DNA of 64,000 nucleotides, from the NCBI RefSeq assembly GCF_021462225.1, contig NC_061813.1, positions 24,018,442 to 24,082,441 of the forward strand. Reading direction: 5' to 3'. The notes beneath the pieces are model-generated. The model did no database searches. It saw only the letters and a list, made by a program, of their open reading frames with translations, and had not been told where the DNA came from. This DNA is from Girardinichthys multiradiatus. Its lineage: Eukaryota; Chordata; Actinopteri; Cyprinodontiformes; Goodeidae. How positions within the stretch are numbered: position 1 is the stretch's first letter; each line of letters begins with the position of its first letter. Positions 11,040 to 21,543 of the stretch are shown in pieces. The position numbers were made by a program, and so were the translations under genes.

Positions 11040-11530
11040 GTTTTTGCCAAAAGTTTGAGTCTCCATAATTTTTTGTGTTCTATGATCTAATAGTGTGCTT
11101 AGTTATCAAGGACAGGAATGCAAATATCAGTCATTCTGACTCAGTTGCATCAAAAGAGTTTCAAGGGAAATGATATTGCTGCTGGCAAGACTGAACCCAA
11201 ATCAATTATTGAGCAAGTTCAAGTGGACAAGTTATTTGATGTGAAGAAAGCTTCATTGCACCCAAGATAGACCACCAAGGACCACCTCCTAAAGAGGGTG
11301 GTATCAACCAAAAGAATGGGATACCACCAGTGCAGTGCTTGCTCAAGTATGGCAGCAGACACGTGTGAGTATGAGGCAGAGACTTAAAACCTGCAGGCAC
11401 TGATACAGGAGACACATGTACAGCTAGGTTTTGTCCCACAACAGTTCTGACTAAGAAAGATTGAGACAGTAAATGTTGACACTGTATTATGTTGATGTAT
11501 TTCTCAACCAAAGACTTTGACAATTATCAA
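11040..11530 (+). mobile_element. Degenerate Tc1-like transposon fragment
   Basis: Text such as HLLKRVVSTKRM and 'QCLAQVWQQTRVSMRQRLK' in shifting frames resembles the DNA-binding half of a Tc1 transposase. There are no clear termini. Confidence 0.45.
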
Positions 11531-11988
11531 ATGTTTTTTAATGGATACCATAGAAACACCTCACCAAAAGATCTATTAACACTGAAACAGTGACGTTTAA
11601 GAAACATTTCTGTCATTTTTAAACTGTCAGCATGTGGGCCTAAATGTGATTTTCTGTTCTGACTGTTTCCTATGCAGATGCCACAGAATCACCTACTCTC
11701 TTGTCTGGGGGAATAAACAAGTGGATGCAGGTAAACGTTGTTTTATTTGCAGAGCGGCACTGATTTACGCGCGCTTTTCAGAATCTCCTGGAAACTGGCC
11801 GCTGTCGCTCTCCCGTTTTATGCAAACAGTGAAACCAATGGCTTGGTGAGCCGCAGGGTCACATGGTGTCAGAGTGACACACCTGTGCGGAGTCTGGAGG
11901 GGCCTTGCAGTTGCGCCACAGGTGCGTAGAGCTGAAGGTTCACGCAGTGGCAGGATCGCAGGTACGCAGCCTCGGGTCCTCTCCAACC

Positions 11989-13915
11989 ATGAATCGGGAA
12001 GACCCCTTTTACCCCTCTCAGGTTTTTAAAGACTCCTGCGCTTACCAGAGATCTCCAGGTGATGACTACAGCCCGCCGCCCTGCCTCTACATGAGCAGGC
12101 AGGTGCACTCCGTGTACACGCCGCCGTCCATGACCCTGGAGCAAGCCAGCCTTCCCGACATCGCTGCTGCCGCTTTCACCTTGCCCGACATGCGGGAGGT
12201 TCCGGGCTTGCCGCCGCTACACCACCAGCAAGGGTTCCAGCAGCAGCCTACACTCCAGTCTCCAGGTTATTTAGAAGCAGGAGAACAGAGTAGATATCAC
12301 CTCCCTTTTCCCTGGATGAAGACCACTAAGTCCCACTCACACACCTGGAAGGGCCAGTGGACAGGTAAAAAACCCACAAATTAACACATAAATCGGTGAA
12401 AGTAAATAAATGTGTCTGATTCTATAAAGAGCCAGAATATTGAAATCAGATGGACGTTTTACGTCATTTGGTCAAAGCACTGCTGAGCTGCAGCTGACTT
12501 TCTGAGGCCTATGATGACCTAATGGTTTTTAAAGGAGGCTTTTTAGTAATGGGCTGTGTAATATTCAGATTGCTATTTAAAGTTTGGCAAACCACGATTT
12601 TATTTTTCCGCATCTAGATAAACGAAGAGCAGATCAACAGAAGGAAAAATGCAGCTAATGTGGATTACAGATGTATGAGTTTATTTGAATCCTCAATCCT
12701 CAATGCTTTTGAGATCATCTTTTAAAATGGGTTCTGGAAGTTATTAAAATTAGATTTGAATTAAAGTTGGTGAAAACCGCACGTAGACAGGTGAAATAGG
12801 TCTGAATCCGTCCAATACAGCAGATGAGCCTGTTAGTAAGTAGGAAGTAAACCACAATTAATATGATTTATAACTAAGATTATTTATTTTTTTTGCAAAA
12901 ACTGTTTTAATGAGCTCGTGTTTCTTGTCAAATTGCCCATACTAAAGTTGATACGTTTGAGAAATCTAAGAAAACTTTCAGTGCACCATTGACTGCTTAC
13001 GGTTCTTTGCAAGAACTTTGATTTTATTTACAAGTGTAGCAAGTCATAATAATATATAGGTATTGTTACTGATATTGGTTATATGAGTGAAAACATGCAG
13101 AAAACTGCTTTTTACACATCAAAAGGCAGCAAGAAATAAAAACTCACATTTCATAAATGATTAACTAATTAATCTCTTGGATTTTCGCGTTATTACAAAT
13201 TAAAAACCCAAACCTCAAAAATACATTAAAGCTGAAATTGTCAAAATGTCACATAGTTCCCATTTTCATGTATTTATTTAATTTTAAATAAATTAGATTT
13301 TATTTGGATGACACTGGAGTTGACATTTATTTTATAATAATGAATTTAATGTTTATTTTCAGTTGCATGGCCAACTTATCTCTGGGGTCATTTATCACCA
13401 CTTATTATTTTAAGTCAACTTTTAAGTTTTACCCCAAACCAATTAAAAGTCATTTAAAAGTGGTTTAAATATTAAATTAAAAAAAATTAGATGATGTAAA
13501 AGACTGGATCTGTTTCTGTTTTCCAGGGTCTTACGTGATGACCGAGGCGGAGGAAAACAAGCGCACACGGACCGCCTACACGCGCGCCCAGCTGCTGGAG
13601 CTCGAGAAGGAGTTCCTCTTCAACCGCTACATCTCGAGGCCGCGGCGCGTGGAGCTGGCGCTGACCCTGAGCCTCACCGAGCGCCACATCAAGATCTGGT
13701 TCCAGAACCGGCGCATGAAGTGGAAGAAGGAGGAGGACCGGAGGAGGGCCAGGGGGTCAGAGCCGGATCAGGACTCCTCCATCACCTCTGGGGATCAGGG
13801 AGAGACTGCAGGGGGAGGGGTGTCCTCCACAAACGGACCTCACACCAGCACACCCCCTGTGTCCCCGCTGCACGGCCACACGCTGTCCGCGTCGGAGTCC
13901 AGAGAAACCGCATAG
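11989..13915 (+). CDS. pdx1: Pancreas/duodenum homeobox 1, complete, two exons
   Basis: Pdx1 is a nuclear homeodomain transcription factor for pancreas and foregut development and beta-cell gene expression. Exon 1 is 11989-12364 and exon 2 is 13527-13915, joined in phase 1 (donor AG|GTAAAA, acceptor ttccag). The product is 254 residues, close to other fish Pdx1 proteins. The N-terminus [15 protein letters not shown] and the PBX-binding hexapeptide FPWMK (residues 107-111) identify it. The homeodomain is about residues 136-195, with the third helix [14 protein letters not shown] intact. The C-terminal tail is rich in S, T and P. The first ATG of the family-typical MN(R/S)E start was chosen, although the frame is open further 5'. 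The intron position before the homeodomain is conserved in ParaHox genes. Neither gsx nor cdx is found beside it. Confidence 0.97.
12365..13526 (+). other. pdx1: pdx1 intron
   Basis: AT-rich, with homopolymer runs and TAAT/ATTA motifs. No nested gene and no recognised transposon. Confidence 0.8.
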
Positions 13916-14132
13916 GACTGCTGCACCCCTGTCTCTTAATTGGAGTATATAAGAAATCATTTTTATTATGCTGAGCAAAGATAACTTATTTCTTGTACAG
14001 CCATTTAAGAGACCTGTCAAGATTCTCTCATACATTCTAGTGGTTTTTAATATGGGCATTGTGGCTCACCACCCAAGGCACCAGTCATCTTCAGAAGAAG
14101 AACTCAAAGAAAGAAGAATTGTCATATTTGGC

Positions 14133-14138
14133 TTTATT
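14133..14138 (-). terminator. urad: Possible polyadenylation signal of urad
   Basis: AATAAA on the minus strand, about 310 bases past the urad stop. If used, the urad and pdx1 transcripts would overlap tail to tail. Confidence 0.35.
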
Positions 14139-14173
14139 ACGTTTTTACTTGTACAGACAATTGCAGGTGCCCC

Positions 14174-14208
14174 CTGCCTGCCTGTCTGTCTGTCTGTCTG
14201 TCTGTCTA
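14174..14208. repeat. (CTGT)n microsatellite in the pdx1 3' UTR
   Basis: A short run of CTGC then CTGT tetranucleotides. Confidence 0.9.
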
Positions 14209-14348
14209 TGCTTGTCAATTTAAAATCAAGTTTCAGACAAAAAACAAAAAGGCAACAGGTTGTATGTGTACATTCCGTATACCAGCATCCACTTGTGTAT
14301 ATAAGTTTAAATCATGTGCACATTAATTATACAGTTCACATAGTTTGA

Positions 14349-14354
14349 AATAAA
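14349..14354 (+). terminator. pdx1: Likely polyadenylation signal of pdx1
   Basis: AATAAA, 434 bases after the pdx1 stop and about 90 bases before the urad stop on the other strand. Confidence 0.5.
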
Positions 14355-14444
14355 ACCTTTACAACTATTGTTATAGCATAGCTCTCAGTCACGTGCGGTT
14401 AAACTGGGACCGAGAATTAAGAGCTTGGAGCCTCAGTCTAAGAT

Positions 14445-15069
14445 TTATAACTTATTCGGAGCGTCAGAGAGCACCAGGCCTTGGAGACGCAGGCGGCAGA
14501 TCTTCTTCACCTCCTCGATGCCGCGCGCCATTTCCGCCGCGCGCGCGTTCTGGCAGCGCTCGGAGAGTTCGCGCAAGATGCGCGTCTTGTCGGTCGTCCG
14601 CGCGCAGATGACAAACGGGAAGCCGAAGCGCCGCTTGTACTCCTCGTTCAGTCGCGCCACCCGCGAGGCCTCGACTGAGCTCAGAGCGTCCATCCCGGCT
14701 CGGGCCTGCTCTTCCCGGGACTCCCGGGTCAACGTGCCGCTGTGGAGATCCCTGCCCGCGAGGTCCGGGTGACATCTGAGGATCCCCTCTTTACCTGGAC
14801 ACGCATGACGACTCATTATATTGTCCCCAGTTTGGATACAATAAGACAAAGGTTCACGATGCGAAAAAAACACAGTAAAATCGTTTAACCTCACCGGACT
14901 CTGGGAGAGCATCGATGAATTCATTAATTGTGGCTTCTAAAGCATTTAAGCTTATAAAGGGACGACTGGTCCACACAGCGGCGGTTATAAGAGGACATTT
15001 CTCCACCACGTTTCCGAAAATATTCACAAAATCCTCATAAGAAAGAGCATTTACCGCTGAAATGTCCAT
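14445..15069 (-). CDS. urad: OHCU decarboxylase (ureidoimidazoline decarboxylase), complete, two exons
   Basis: Urad converts 2-oxo-4-hydroxy-4-carboxy-5-ureidoimidazoline, made from urate by uricase and HIU hydrolase, to S-allantoin, normally in peroxisomes. Exon 1 is 15069-14895 and exon 2 is 14794-14445, joined in phase 1; the product is 174 residues, the family's usual size. Identifying blocks are SYEDFVNIFGNVVEKCPL near the start, ILRCHPDLAG (the active-site His-Pro-Asp-Leu region) at the start of exon 2, RFGFPFVICAR, and the ...EEVKKICRLRL helix. It ends in ...APNKL, close to a type-1 peroxisomal signal. The frame is open a little upstream of the chosen ATG, but the MDI start fits the family. 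Exon 2 is strikingly GC-rich for this region. It converges with pdx1. Confidence 0.96.
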
Positions 15070-15242
15070 GCTTTGTGGGAACAGTTTTTTTGTGGTTGTA
15101 TGGGCAGTGTTTAATGACCTTCGGACAACGCTTTGCAAAACAGGTTAACGCACTGCTGGACATTCAACTGGCAATAATCTGATCTCCGGCGACACCTAGC
15201 GGCTAAAGAACACAGAGCAGGACAGCATCTGCAAGACTATCC
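15070..15242. other. Upstream region of urad
   Basis: About 170 bases before the repeat block. The urad promoter and 5' UTR must lie here or overlap the adjacent MITE; no TATA box is evident. Confidence 0.4.
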
Positions 15243-15470
15243 ACACCAGGGGTCTCAAACTCCAGTGCTCAAGAGCTACTATCCTGCCTTTTTTAATAAA
15301 CACCTGCTCCAACACACCTGAATCAAGTAAATGGTTTATTACCAGGCATCCGCAAAGCTGGGCGAAATGATGAGGAGGTAGTTCAGACATTTGACCTGGG
15401 TGTGTTGGAGCGAGGTTGCATCTAAATGTTGCTGGACAGTAGCTCTTGAGGACTGGAGAAGGAGACCTCA
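15243..15470. mobile_element. MITE, hAT-like, with inverted ends
   Basis: The left end 'aggggtctcaaactccag…caagagctacta' and the right end 'acagtagctcttgaggactggagaaggagacc' are inverted copies of each other. The interior is short and non-coding. This is a very common teleost palindromic MITE type. No target-site duplication was confirmed. Confidence 0.6.
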
Positions 15471-15479
15471 GATATGAGC

Positions 15480-16140
15480 CATTCCATTCCATCTCAGGCT
15501 TTATGTTTAGGGTTGTTGTCCTGCTGGAAGTTAAACATGTTAGCTTGGCTCAAGTCTTTTGCAGCCTTTAACAAGTTTTCTTCCAGGATTCCATTATCTC
15601 TGACCAGCTTCCATGTCCCTGCTGAACAAAAGTATCCCCACATCATGGTGCTGCCACCACTATGTTTGTAACCATTGAAACTGTGTAGCCTTGTTTGATG
15701 TGTACTGTTTACTGTGTTTTTCACAACACAGCATTTTGCATGTAGGCTAAAAAAGTTCAAGGTCTCATCTGACCTGTGTAGTGTGTTCCTCAGTCTTCAT
15801 GATAATTGTTAGCTAACGTTTACCAACAAAACCCTCTCAGGATAGCAGTATTTATACTGAGATTAAATTACATATAGGTGGACTCAAAAGTAAGTAACTT
15901 CTTAGCATAAGTTTTATTTACAGTTATTGTGTAAAAGGGGCTTTCGGATTTTTTATTTATAAAGCAAAACTTTAAAACCGTGTGATATTTTCCTCTCACT
16001 TCACAATTATGCAGTACTTTGTGTTAGTCTCATAAATCCTTCTAATTTGACACTCAGGTTTGTAGTTGTAATGTGACAAAATAAAAAGTTCCAGGGGCAG
16101 CAATACTAATCAATGATTTTTGTGTTTTACTCACGATATA
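15480..16140 (-). mobile_element. Degenerate Tc1-like transposon
   Basis: The minus strand decodes to HSGGSTMMWGYFCSAGTWKL and 'NGILEENLLKAAKDL', the middle of a Tc1 catalytic domain, then NFQQDNNPKHKA. At 15850-16090 the plus strand carries the terminal region of the common family. Frames are broken. Confidence 0.7.
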
Positions 16141-16959
16141 AAGTACAAAATTGTGAAGAAAATTGTGAATGACCGATCAACTGAAAGACAAGTCAGCTGT
16201 GTCAAGTCTAATTTTGTCCCTTTCATAAAAGCATTGCTTTCTAGTAGTGTTAATCTGCAGTTGATTATATTTAAGGTTTCTCCATTTTTTGTCCTCTTGC
16301 CTGTGGAACATGCATGTAATCGGCCTTTATGATCTTCATAGCACATTGAGGAAATCTAGTGTTGTGTTAAACTACATAAGCTTCATAAATCAGTTTCAGA
16401 ATCTATTAAAATCAATCCAAAGGACAAATGTTTAATGTTCCTATTGAACAATCTCTGTTAAAAATAGAAGAAAGTAGATTCCTGTAAGATTCTCAGGGTT
16501 TAAGATTTATTTAAGATCAATGTAAAGACAAAACATGAACGAAATCAAGAGTTAACAAGAATGTACAGAATCTAATGTATTTCTCTATATTATTTTAATC
16601 ATTATTAACTGTATAAAAAGCAAATAAACATTGAATCTAAACCTAACACAAAGCACTAATGCTACTCAATCTACACACTAAATGTAACAGAAAGAGGAAT
16701 TTAATTAATCAGGAATTAATATTTAATAGTAGTATCTAAATGATGAATTTATCAGGAGCTTGGAAGGTTTTTGGCCCAATTCTGATGAAAAGTTTCCTAA
16801 GATGGAAAACAAGGAAAGATACTGGGTCCAGTCTTCAGAACCACATGGAGTTACTTCACTTTGTAGTACCAGATGCAGCTTCAACAGAACAGATAGAGTG
16901 CTTTACTGTTATGGAACCACCTTGTACATCTGCAGCCATGATTTCAAAATAAAACAGTA
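16141..16959. other. Intergenic stretch, nothing recognised
   Basis: AT-rich, with only short open frames. No family assignment could be made. Confidence 0.4.
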
Positions 16960-17385
16960 TTACAGAAAGCAGAAATGTTCTTTTGATTTTAAGTGAACAA
17001 AACTGTAAAACTCCTCCAGCGTACTGGTTTTGTTTGAGTATGCCAGTCTAGCACAATTGATCCATCTGTTTAATATTGAATGGACAATATCTGATTTGAT
17101 GTCAGAGACCCAGTTCCGTGTTCTCGCATACTGCAGGCGGCCAGTAGGGTAATCCAGTATCCACTTGAACAGGTGGTCGTCCACTTCTGACCACTTCAGC
17201 TTGTCCCTCAGAAGTTTAGGTCGGATGGTTTTATAAGAACTAGAGAGATCAAAGAACATGACCCTCACGTTGCTTTCAGGCTTCTCCAGGTGGATCAGAG
17301 CTTGGTGCAGCAGGTAGATCATGGCGTCATTCACCTTGATACCAGGCTGGTAGGCAAACTGCAGCAGAGCCAGCGATGACTTCAC
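16960..17385 (-). mobile_element. LINE reverse-transcriptase fragment (Rex1/CR1-type, uncertain)
   Basis: On the minus strand 141 codons are open, with text such as LLQFAYQPGIKVNDAMIYLL, 'VRVMFFDLSSSYKTIRPKLL' and WILDYPTGRLQYARTRN. This is the early palm region of a fish non-LTR reverse transcriptase. The YADD box is not included. A related fragment from further along the same kind of protein lies at 46.6 kb. Confidence 0.75.
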
Positions 17386-18179
17386 TTCAAAATCGTTCTG
17401 TATGTTATTATCAGCTTAAAAATTCACTATTTAATAGTATTTATGGAAAATTGCAGCTTTTATTTTGAAAGTTTCAGGAAGCCTTATTTTAAAGGACCAA
17501 TGTAGTGCAATTTCTAACACTGGTTTAGCTCCAATGGTAGTGTAATTTGAGGTGGCACCGGTTGCCACTGCAGATGATAACCTTTCATAGAGTTATACTA
17601 ACGGCATTACTTTTTCAGTAACGGATATTCTAGCAAATTTCTTTTTCCATTGTTACAAGACTGTTACCTTTACTGGCAAGAATATGCAGTAAGTTACTAT
17701 AATTCAGCACACTTGAGAGTTGAAGTTGCCTTGATTTACTGGGAGAAAACAATCACACATGTGCTGCTGATTGGAAGAGTAAAGTTGTCATGGTAAACCA
17801 TCCAGAAAAAGACTTGGGTGGGTGTTCACACGCAAACACATACGCACAGTGAGCACACATAAACAACAAGGCAGACATAGGCAAGGAAAGCGCAGTTAAT
17901 TCAAAGGTTGGGCTTTTTAAAGTGGAACTACAGATATTTGTCTTTCAAAGAGATAAGTGTGTGAAATGTCATTTATGCCATGGAACAAAGGTCTTCTCTA
18001 CAAAGTAACTTGAATCTCATGAAGGAGCTCTCAAAATCACATGCTCCAACAAAACTAGTCGCCAAGAATGACAGTTTTGATGTTAGCAGGCGCAGCCCAA
18101 ACCCCAGGTGAGGCTAACGGCAGCTCGAAGAATAAAGGAGATGGAACGACGCTATCCAAGCAGTCTGTACTTGATTTCA
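17386..18179. other. Intergenic stretch, nothing firmly recognised
   Basis: AT-rich with a few Tc1-like words but nothing assignable. Confidence 0.35.
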
Positions 18180-19325
18180 CGTCATTTTATTTAAATCTGG
18201 ATCACGTGGAATTAACTCTCTGAATGCAGAAGTACTGATAAAGAACATTTCACTGATATAAATGCAGCCATGCTATCCTTCCTAAAGAGGAATGGGCTCT
18301 GATTAGATGTTTGATAAGCTTCCCCCACTGTTGGAAGGGATCAAAACTATCACAAAAGACTTACGGACCCTCAAGAGACGATAAGAAGGACCTCTCAAAA
18401 CCCAAAGATTAATTTAAAGAAGAGGTGAGAAGAGAATTCATCAGATTCAAAGACAAAATTATACAAAAAGTGGTGCAGAATGTCACGAAATTTCACCAAC
18501 AGCGGCAAGACATCACCGAGGCACAGGACCATATAATAGAAGGCATTGGAAAAATTTGGATGTAATGAGAAATCTATTAATTGTATTAAATCAATATATC
18601 ACAAACCAGAAGCAAGGAATAAAATAACTGGTAACCTGACAGGAGGAATCCATCTAGAAAGGGGAAAAACTAGCCATTAACTCAGATGATCAGACAAGAT
18701 GGTGTAAAAGTAGTTAAAATAGCACAAGATAGGGTTATATGCAGATGATATATATATATATATATCATATATTAGGATATATATATATATATATATATGA
18801 ATTGAAAAGTATATAAAATATTTAGGGGTGAGTCTCACAAAAAGAATAGATATGCTCTAGATACAGAGAGCACAAATATAAACCAGCGTATTAGAGAAGA
18901 CTTGGACAGGTGTTGGTTTGGATCTCAGAACAAGAACAGAGACAATTAAGATAAATATTCCATCAAGACTCTTGTTTTAATCCCACAAAAACTATTTATA
19001 AAATGGGGTAATTGGATATCGAGGTTCCTATGGGGAGGGAAGACACCCAGGATTAAATATAAAACTCTGCAGCTCCCAAAGGATAAAGGAGGTTTGGTTC
19101 GACCAGCTCTCAAAGAATGTTTTTATGTCGCACAAATTAGACCTCTGATATACTGGTGTAATGATGAACATGTTTATAAATGGAAAAGCCTAGAAATAGG
19201 TATGAAAGATGTAGAACTAAGGAACTTAACAAAACACAAAGGATTATTGGGTAAATTGGGAAATCTATTGGACTTAATAACAAATAACAATAACTACAAA
19301 CCTACACCAGTGGTTGATTGATAAC
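18180..19325 (+). mobile_element. L1-like LINE fragments, decayed
   Basis: The most readable part, 18970-19320, gives LFIKWGNWISRFLWGGKTP and RIKYKTLQLPKDKGGLVRPA, a conserved C-terminal segment of fish L1 ORF2. A 'GLYADD' remnant precedes the AT repeat near 18735. The upstream part is too decayed to frame. Confidence 0.65.
18747..18799. repeat. (AT)n microsatellite
   Basis: Two TA/AT runs separated by a short 'catatattagg' spacer. Confidence 0.9.
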
Positions 19326-19486
19326 CACTGTTATCAATCAACAGTAAAGCAAATCATGAGTCTAAACAAAAGAATAAACTAACAAAAAACGGTAATGGAC
19401 ACAGGGAATGAACTGAAGAATACAAAACCTTAAAACATAATAACAGCAAGGCAATTGTCAAAAATACACACAGAAACAAAATCAGA

Positions 19487-19779
19487 TTAAGTAAAATACC
19501 TGATAATTAAACGATAATATCCATACACAATATAATCAGTAAAAAAAAGGAAATTGACATATTTTTTTAAACAGCACCTTTTTTGTTTGGCAAGCCAGTT
19601 TCTAAACCAAGCAAAGCATTTCTGATTCTTCTTTGAGCTGTGTTGAAGAAACCTGCAATTCTGGTTCTGGTTGTTTGTAATGCAGACACAACTGCTCCTC
19701 TGGGTTGGTGTAAAAATTGTAACATTATTCTGCAGGTTCTTCCAAAAGTAGCTCCAGCATATCTGAAAATCCTTCGTGG
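19487..19779 (-). other. Continuation of the coding-like block, frame unclear
   Basis: Two of three minus frames stay open here for 50-95 codons. One ends with a basic helical stretch (TAQRRIRNALLGLETGLPNK). It could be a last exon or 3' UTR of the unidentified gene. Confidence 0.2.
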
Positions 19780-21008
19780 TCATGTCAAGATCTGACCAAT
19801 AAAATGGTGTTTCTGAGGTTCTGGTTCGATTTTGCCCCTGGATATTTGCTGGTCATCATTGTCTCTGTCTCTTTGAGGCTGAACCAGAAAAAGAGAAGCA
19901 CACAAAAGGTTAGAAAGGAACTTGTTTACCAGCTTCCCTTGTTTCAGATGTCCCTTTTGTATCAAAGTCAGCCTGTCAAATTTTTGTTGGAGCTCGTCCC
20001 TCTGGTTCCTAGTCTCTGCTGCAGTTTGCTGGTACTCCAGCTCTCCAGAATTTCCACCTACTTTAGAAGAAGATGAAATGACCTCCATAGCATTCGTTTG
20101 GGATTTGTAGGTAATAACTGGGTTTTTTGTTTGATCCGTGTTTGAGAGAGTACCACTTACCCTCCTGGCTGTGTGTACAACCCGGTTTACACAGGAAGAA
20201 TGTGTCTCAGAAACTCCCGTGTCACAATGCTTGGCTTTTGCATAACTTTTAAACACACCATCTTGATCACAGCAGGAAGGAGAAAGGTCTTCATCTTTTG
20301 GTATGTTATGTATGTTATGTAAGTGAAAATCTTAGTTAAAAGTTGATCCAGAGTGTCCTTCAAGGATACTTGCTGGTTCTGCATCTACTGATCCTCACTG
20401 GCTGGTTCTTTGTACGTTTGAGAAGAGTTGGTAGCCCCAAAATGTTTAAGCATCTGTACATTCAAATTCCTCCTGGTCGTCATAAATGGATGATCTTGCT
20501 GCTTGTTGTAAAGGCAGGGCGATCCTCTTAAAGTGTGCATGCAATCGTTCATCAAGATCCTGGGTGCCCTCACAACGTTTCTGGCTCTGCCTTCTATATA
20601 ACCTGCAGGTGGGTGTATATCTCTTTGACATTTCTCTTCTGCAGCTGGTGTAGAGACAGAAACTTCACCTGTGTTTAGAGAAAAATTGTCCACCTTCTTT
20701 TCCATGGCAGCTGTGGTTCCCATTGCATTTTCAGCTGCTCCTTTTGCTGGGACAGCACTCTAACGAAGCCTGTCGTTTCTAAAGTTTCTGAACATTTCCT
20801 CCAGTTCAAATGCAGGTAAATCGATCTGGTCAGCATTAAATTCAGTTTGTGTCAGTGGCGATCTAGTTTCACCTCCAACATTTGTTGCTTTCTGTGTGAA
20901 ATGACTGCAATTAAAAAATCCCAGCCCACATCCAATAAATCCTAAAACAGAATGCATGTTGTCAAATATGTGTCTTAATTTCAACACAGAAATTCTTTGC
21001 ATGAACAA
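19780..21008 (-). CDS. Unidentified coding-like block, possible novel multi-exon gene or decayed gene
   Basis: I do not recognise this protein. One minus-strand frame stays open from 21008 to 20187 except for two TAG codons (20762-20760 and 20387-20385), far longer than expected in AT-rich DNA. A second frame is open from 20256 to 19780. Splicing can connect them: donor A|GTGAGG at 20398, acceptor AG at 20331 or 20295, phase kept. A further 51-base intron-like piece (19929-19879) has a GTAAAC donor, a CTAAC branch-like site and a long pyrimidine tract before CAG. Predicted text is hydrophilic and helical, e.g. ELEYQQTAAETRNQRDELQQ, suggestive of a coiled coil. The TAG at 20762-20760 is not removed by any obvious intron, so a recent pseudogene is equally possible. 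Confidence 0.3.
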
Positions 21009-21134
21009 AGAATTTTGATCTCTTAAATCTTCTCAAAATGAACTGTTCTCCACCGACTAGAGTTATTTACTAAGGGAAGAATTGAACTTAAATGACGTTC
21101 TCTTCATTGAAAGGCTTTAACATCAAAGGTGGGC

Positions 21135-21142
21135 TGACGTCA
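21135..21142. promoter_or_regulatory. Palindromic CRE (TGACGTCA)
   Basis: A perfect CREB/CREM-type palindrome about 125 bases upstream of the unidentified minus-strand block, followed within 80 bases by near matches (gatgcgtcaca, ctgacgttac) and a CACGTG E-box near 21254. This clustering suggests a promoter. Confidence 0.4.
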
Positions 21143-21265
21143 CAGTCTGATGCGTCACAGTAAAAGACAGCTCGCATATCATAGGTGTTGAATCAGGCCA
21201 AAGGGCAGCTGACGTTACAACGTGGTCGATACGTTGAAATTCCTAGAGCGCATCACGTGGCCGTT

Positions 21266-21543
21266 TAAGATCGAACGTGAACTGCAACCGTGTCATGTGA
21301 GGTGGAGTAGACTCAAGGGCGTAATTTTCAAGGGGGTTAGAGGGGGTTTGAAACCCCCCAAAAATCTTAACCAGTCAATATAACCCCTCCAATAAAATAA
21401 CATCATTCCGATTTACAAATATATCCTGCATGAATAACTTGTTGATTTTATTTTATATTTATTTGCCAGCAAAATAGCATAGTCATCTGGTAACGTAAGA
21501 TCGAACGTGAACTGCAGCCGTGTCACCTGAGTTGGAGTAGACT
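21266..21543. repeat. 48-bp direct repeat flanking a 182-bp insert
   Basis: Copies at 21266-21313 and 21496-21543 start 'taagatcgaacgtgaactgc' and end 'ggagtagact', with about four mismatches. Between them lies AT-rich DNA beginning 'caagggcgtaattttcaagg', which looks like an inserted repeat. Confidence 0.75.

Noticed and set aside
11634..11988. Open frames before the pdx1 ATG (including in-frame extension from 11905)
   Set aside because: The conserved Pdx1 N-terminus starts at the ATG at 11989. The upstream part has no family similarity and is probably 5' UTR.
15070..15138. N-terminal extension of urad (MQSVVRRSLNTAHTTTKKLF)
   Set aside because: It could resemble a targeting peptide, but the family starts at the MDI Met and its products are peroxisomal, so the inner ATG was preferred.
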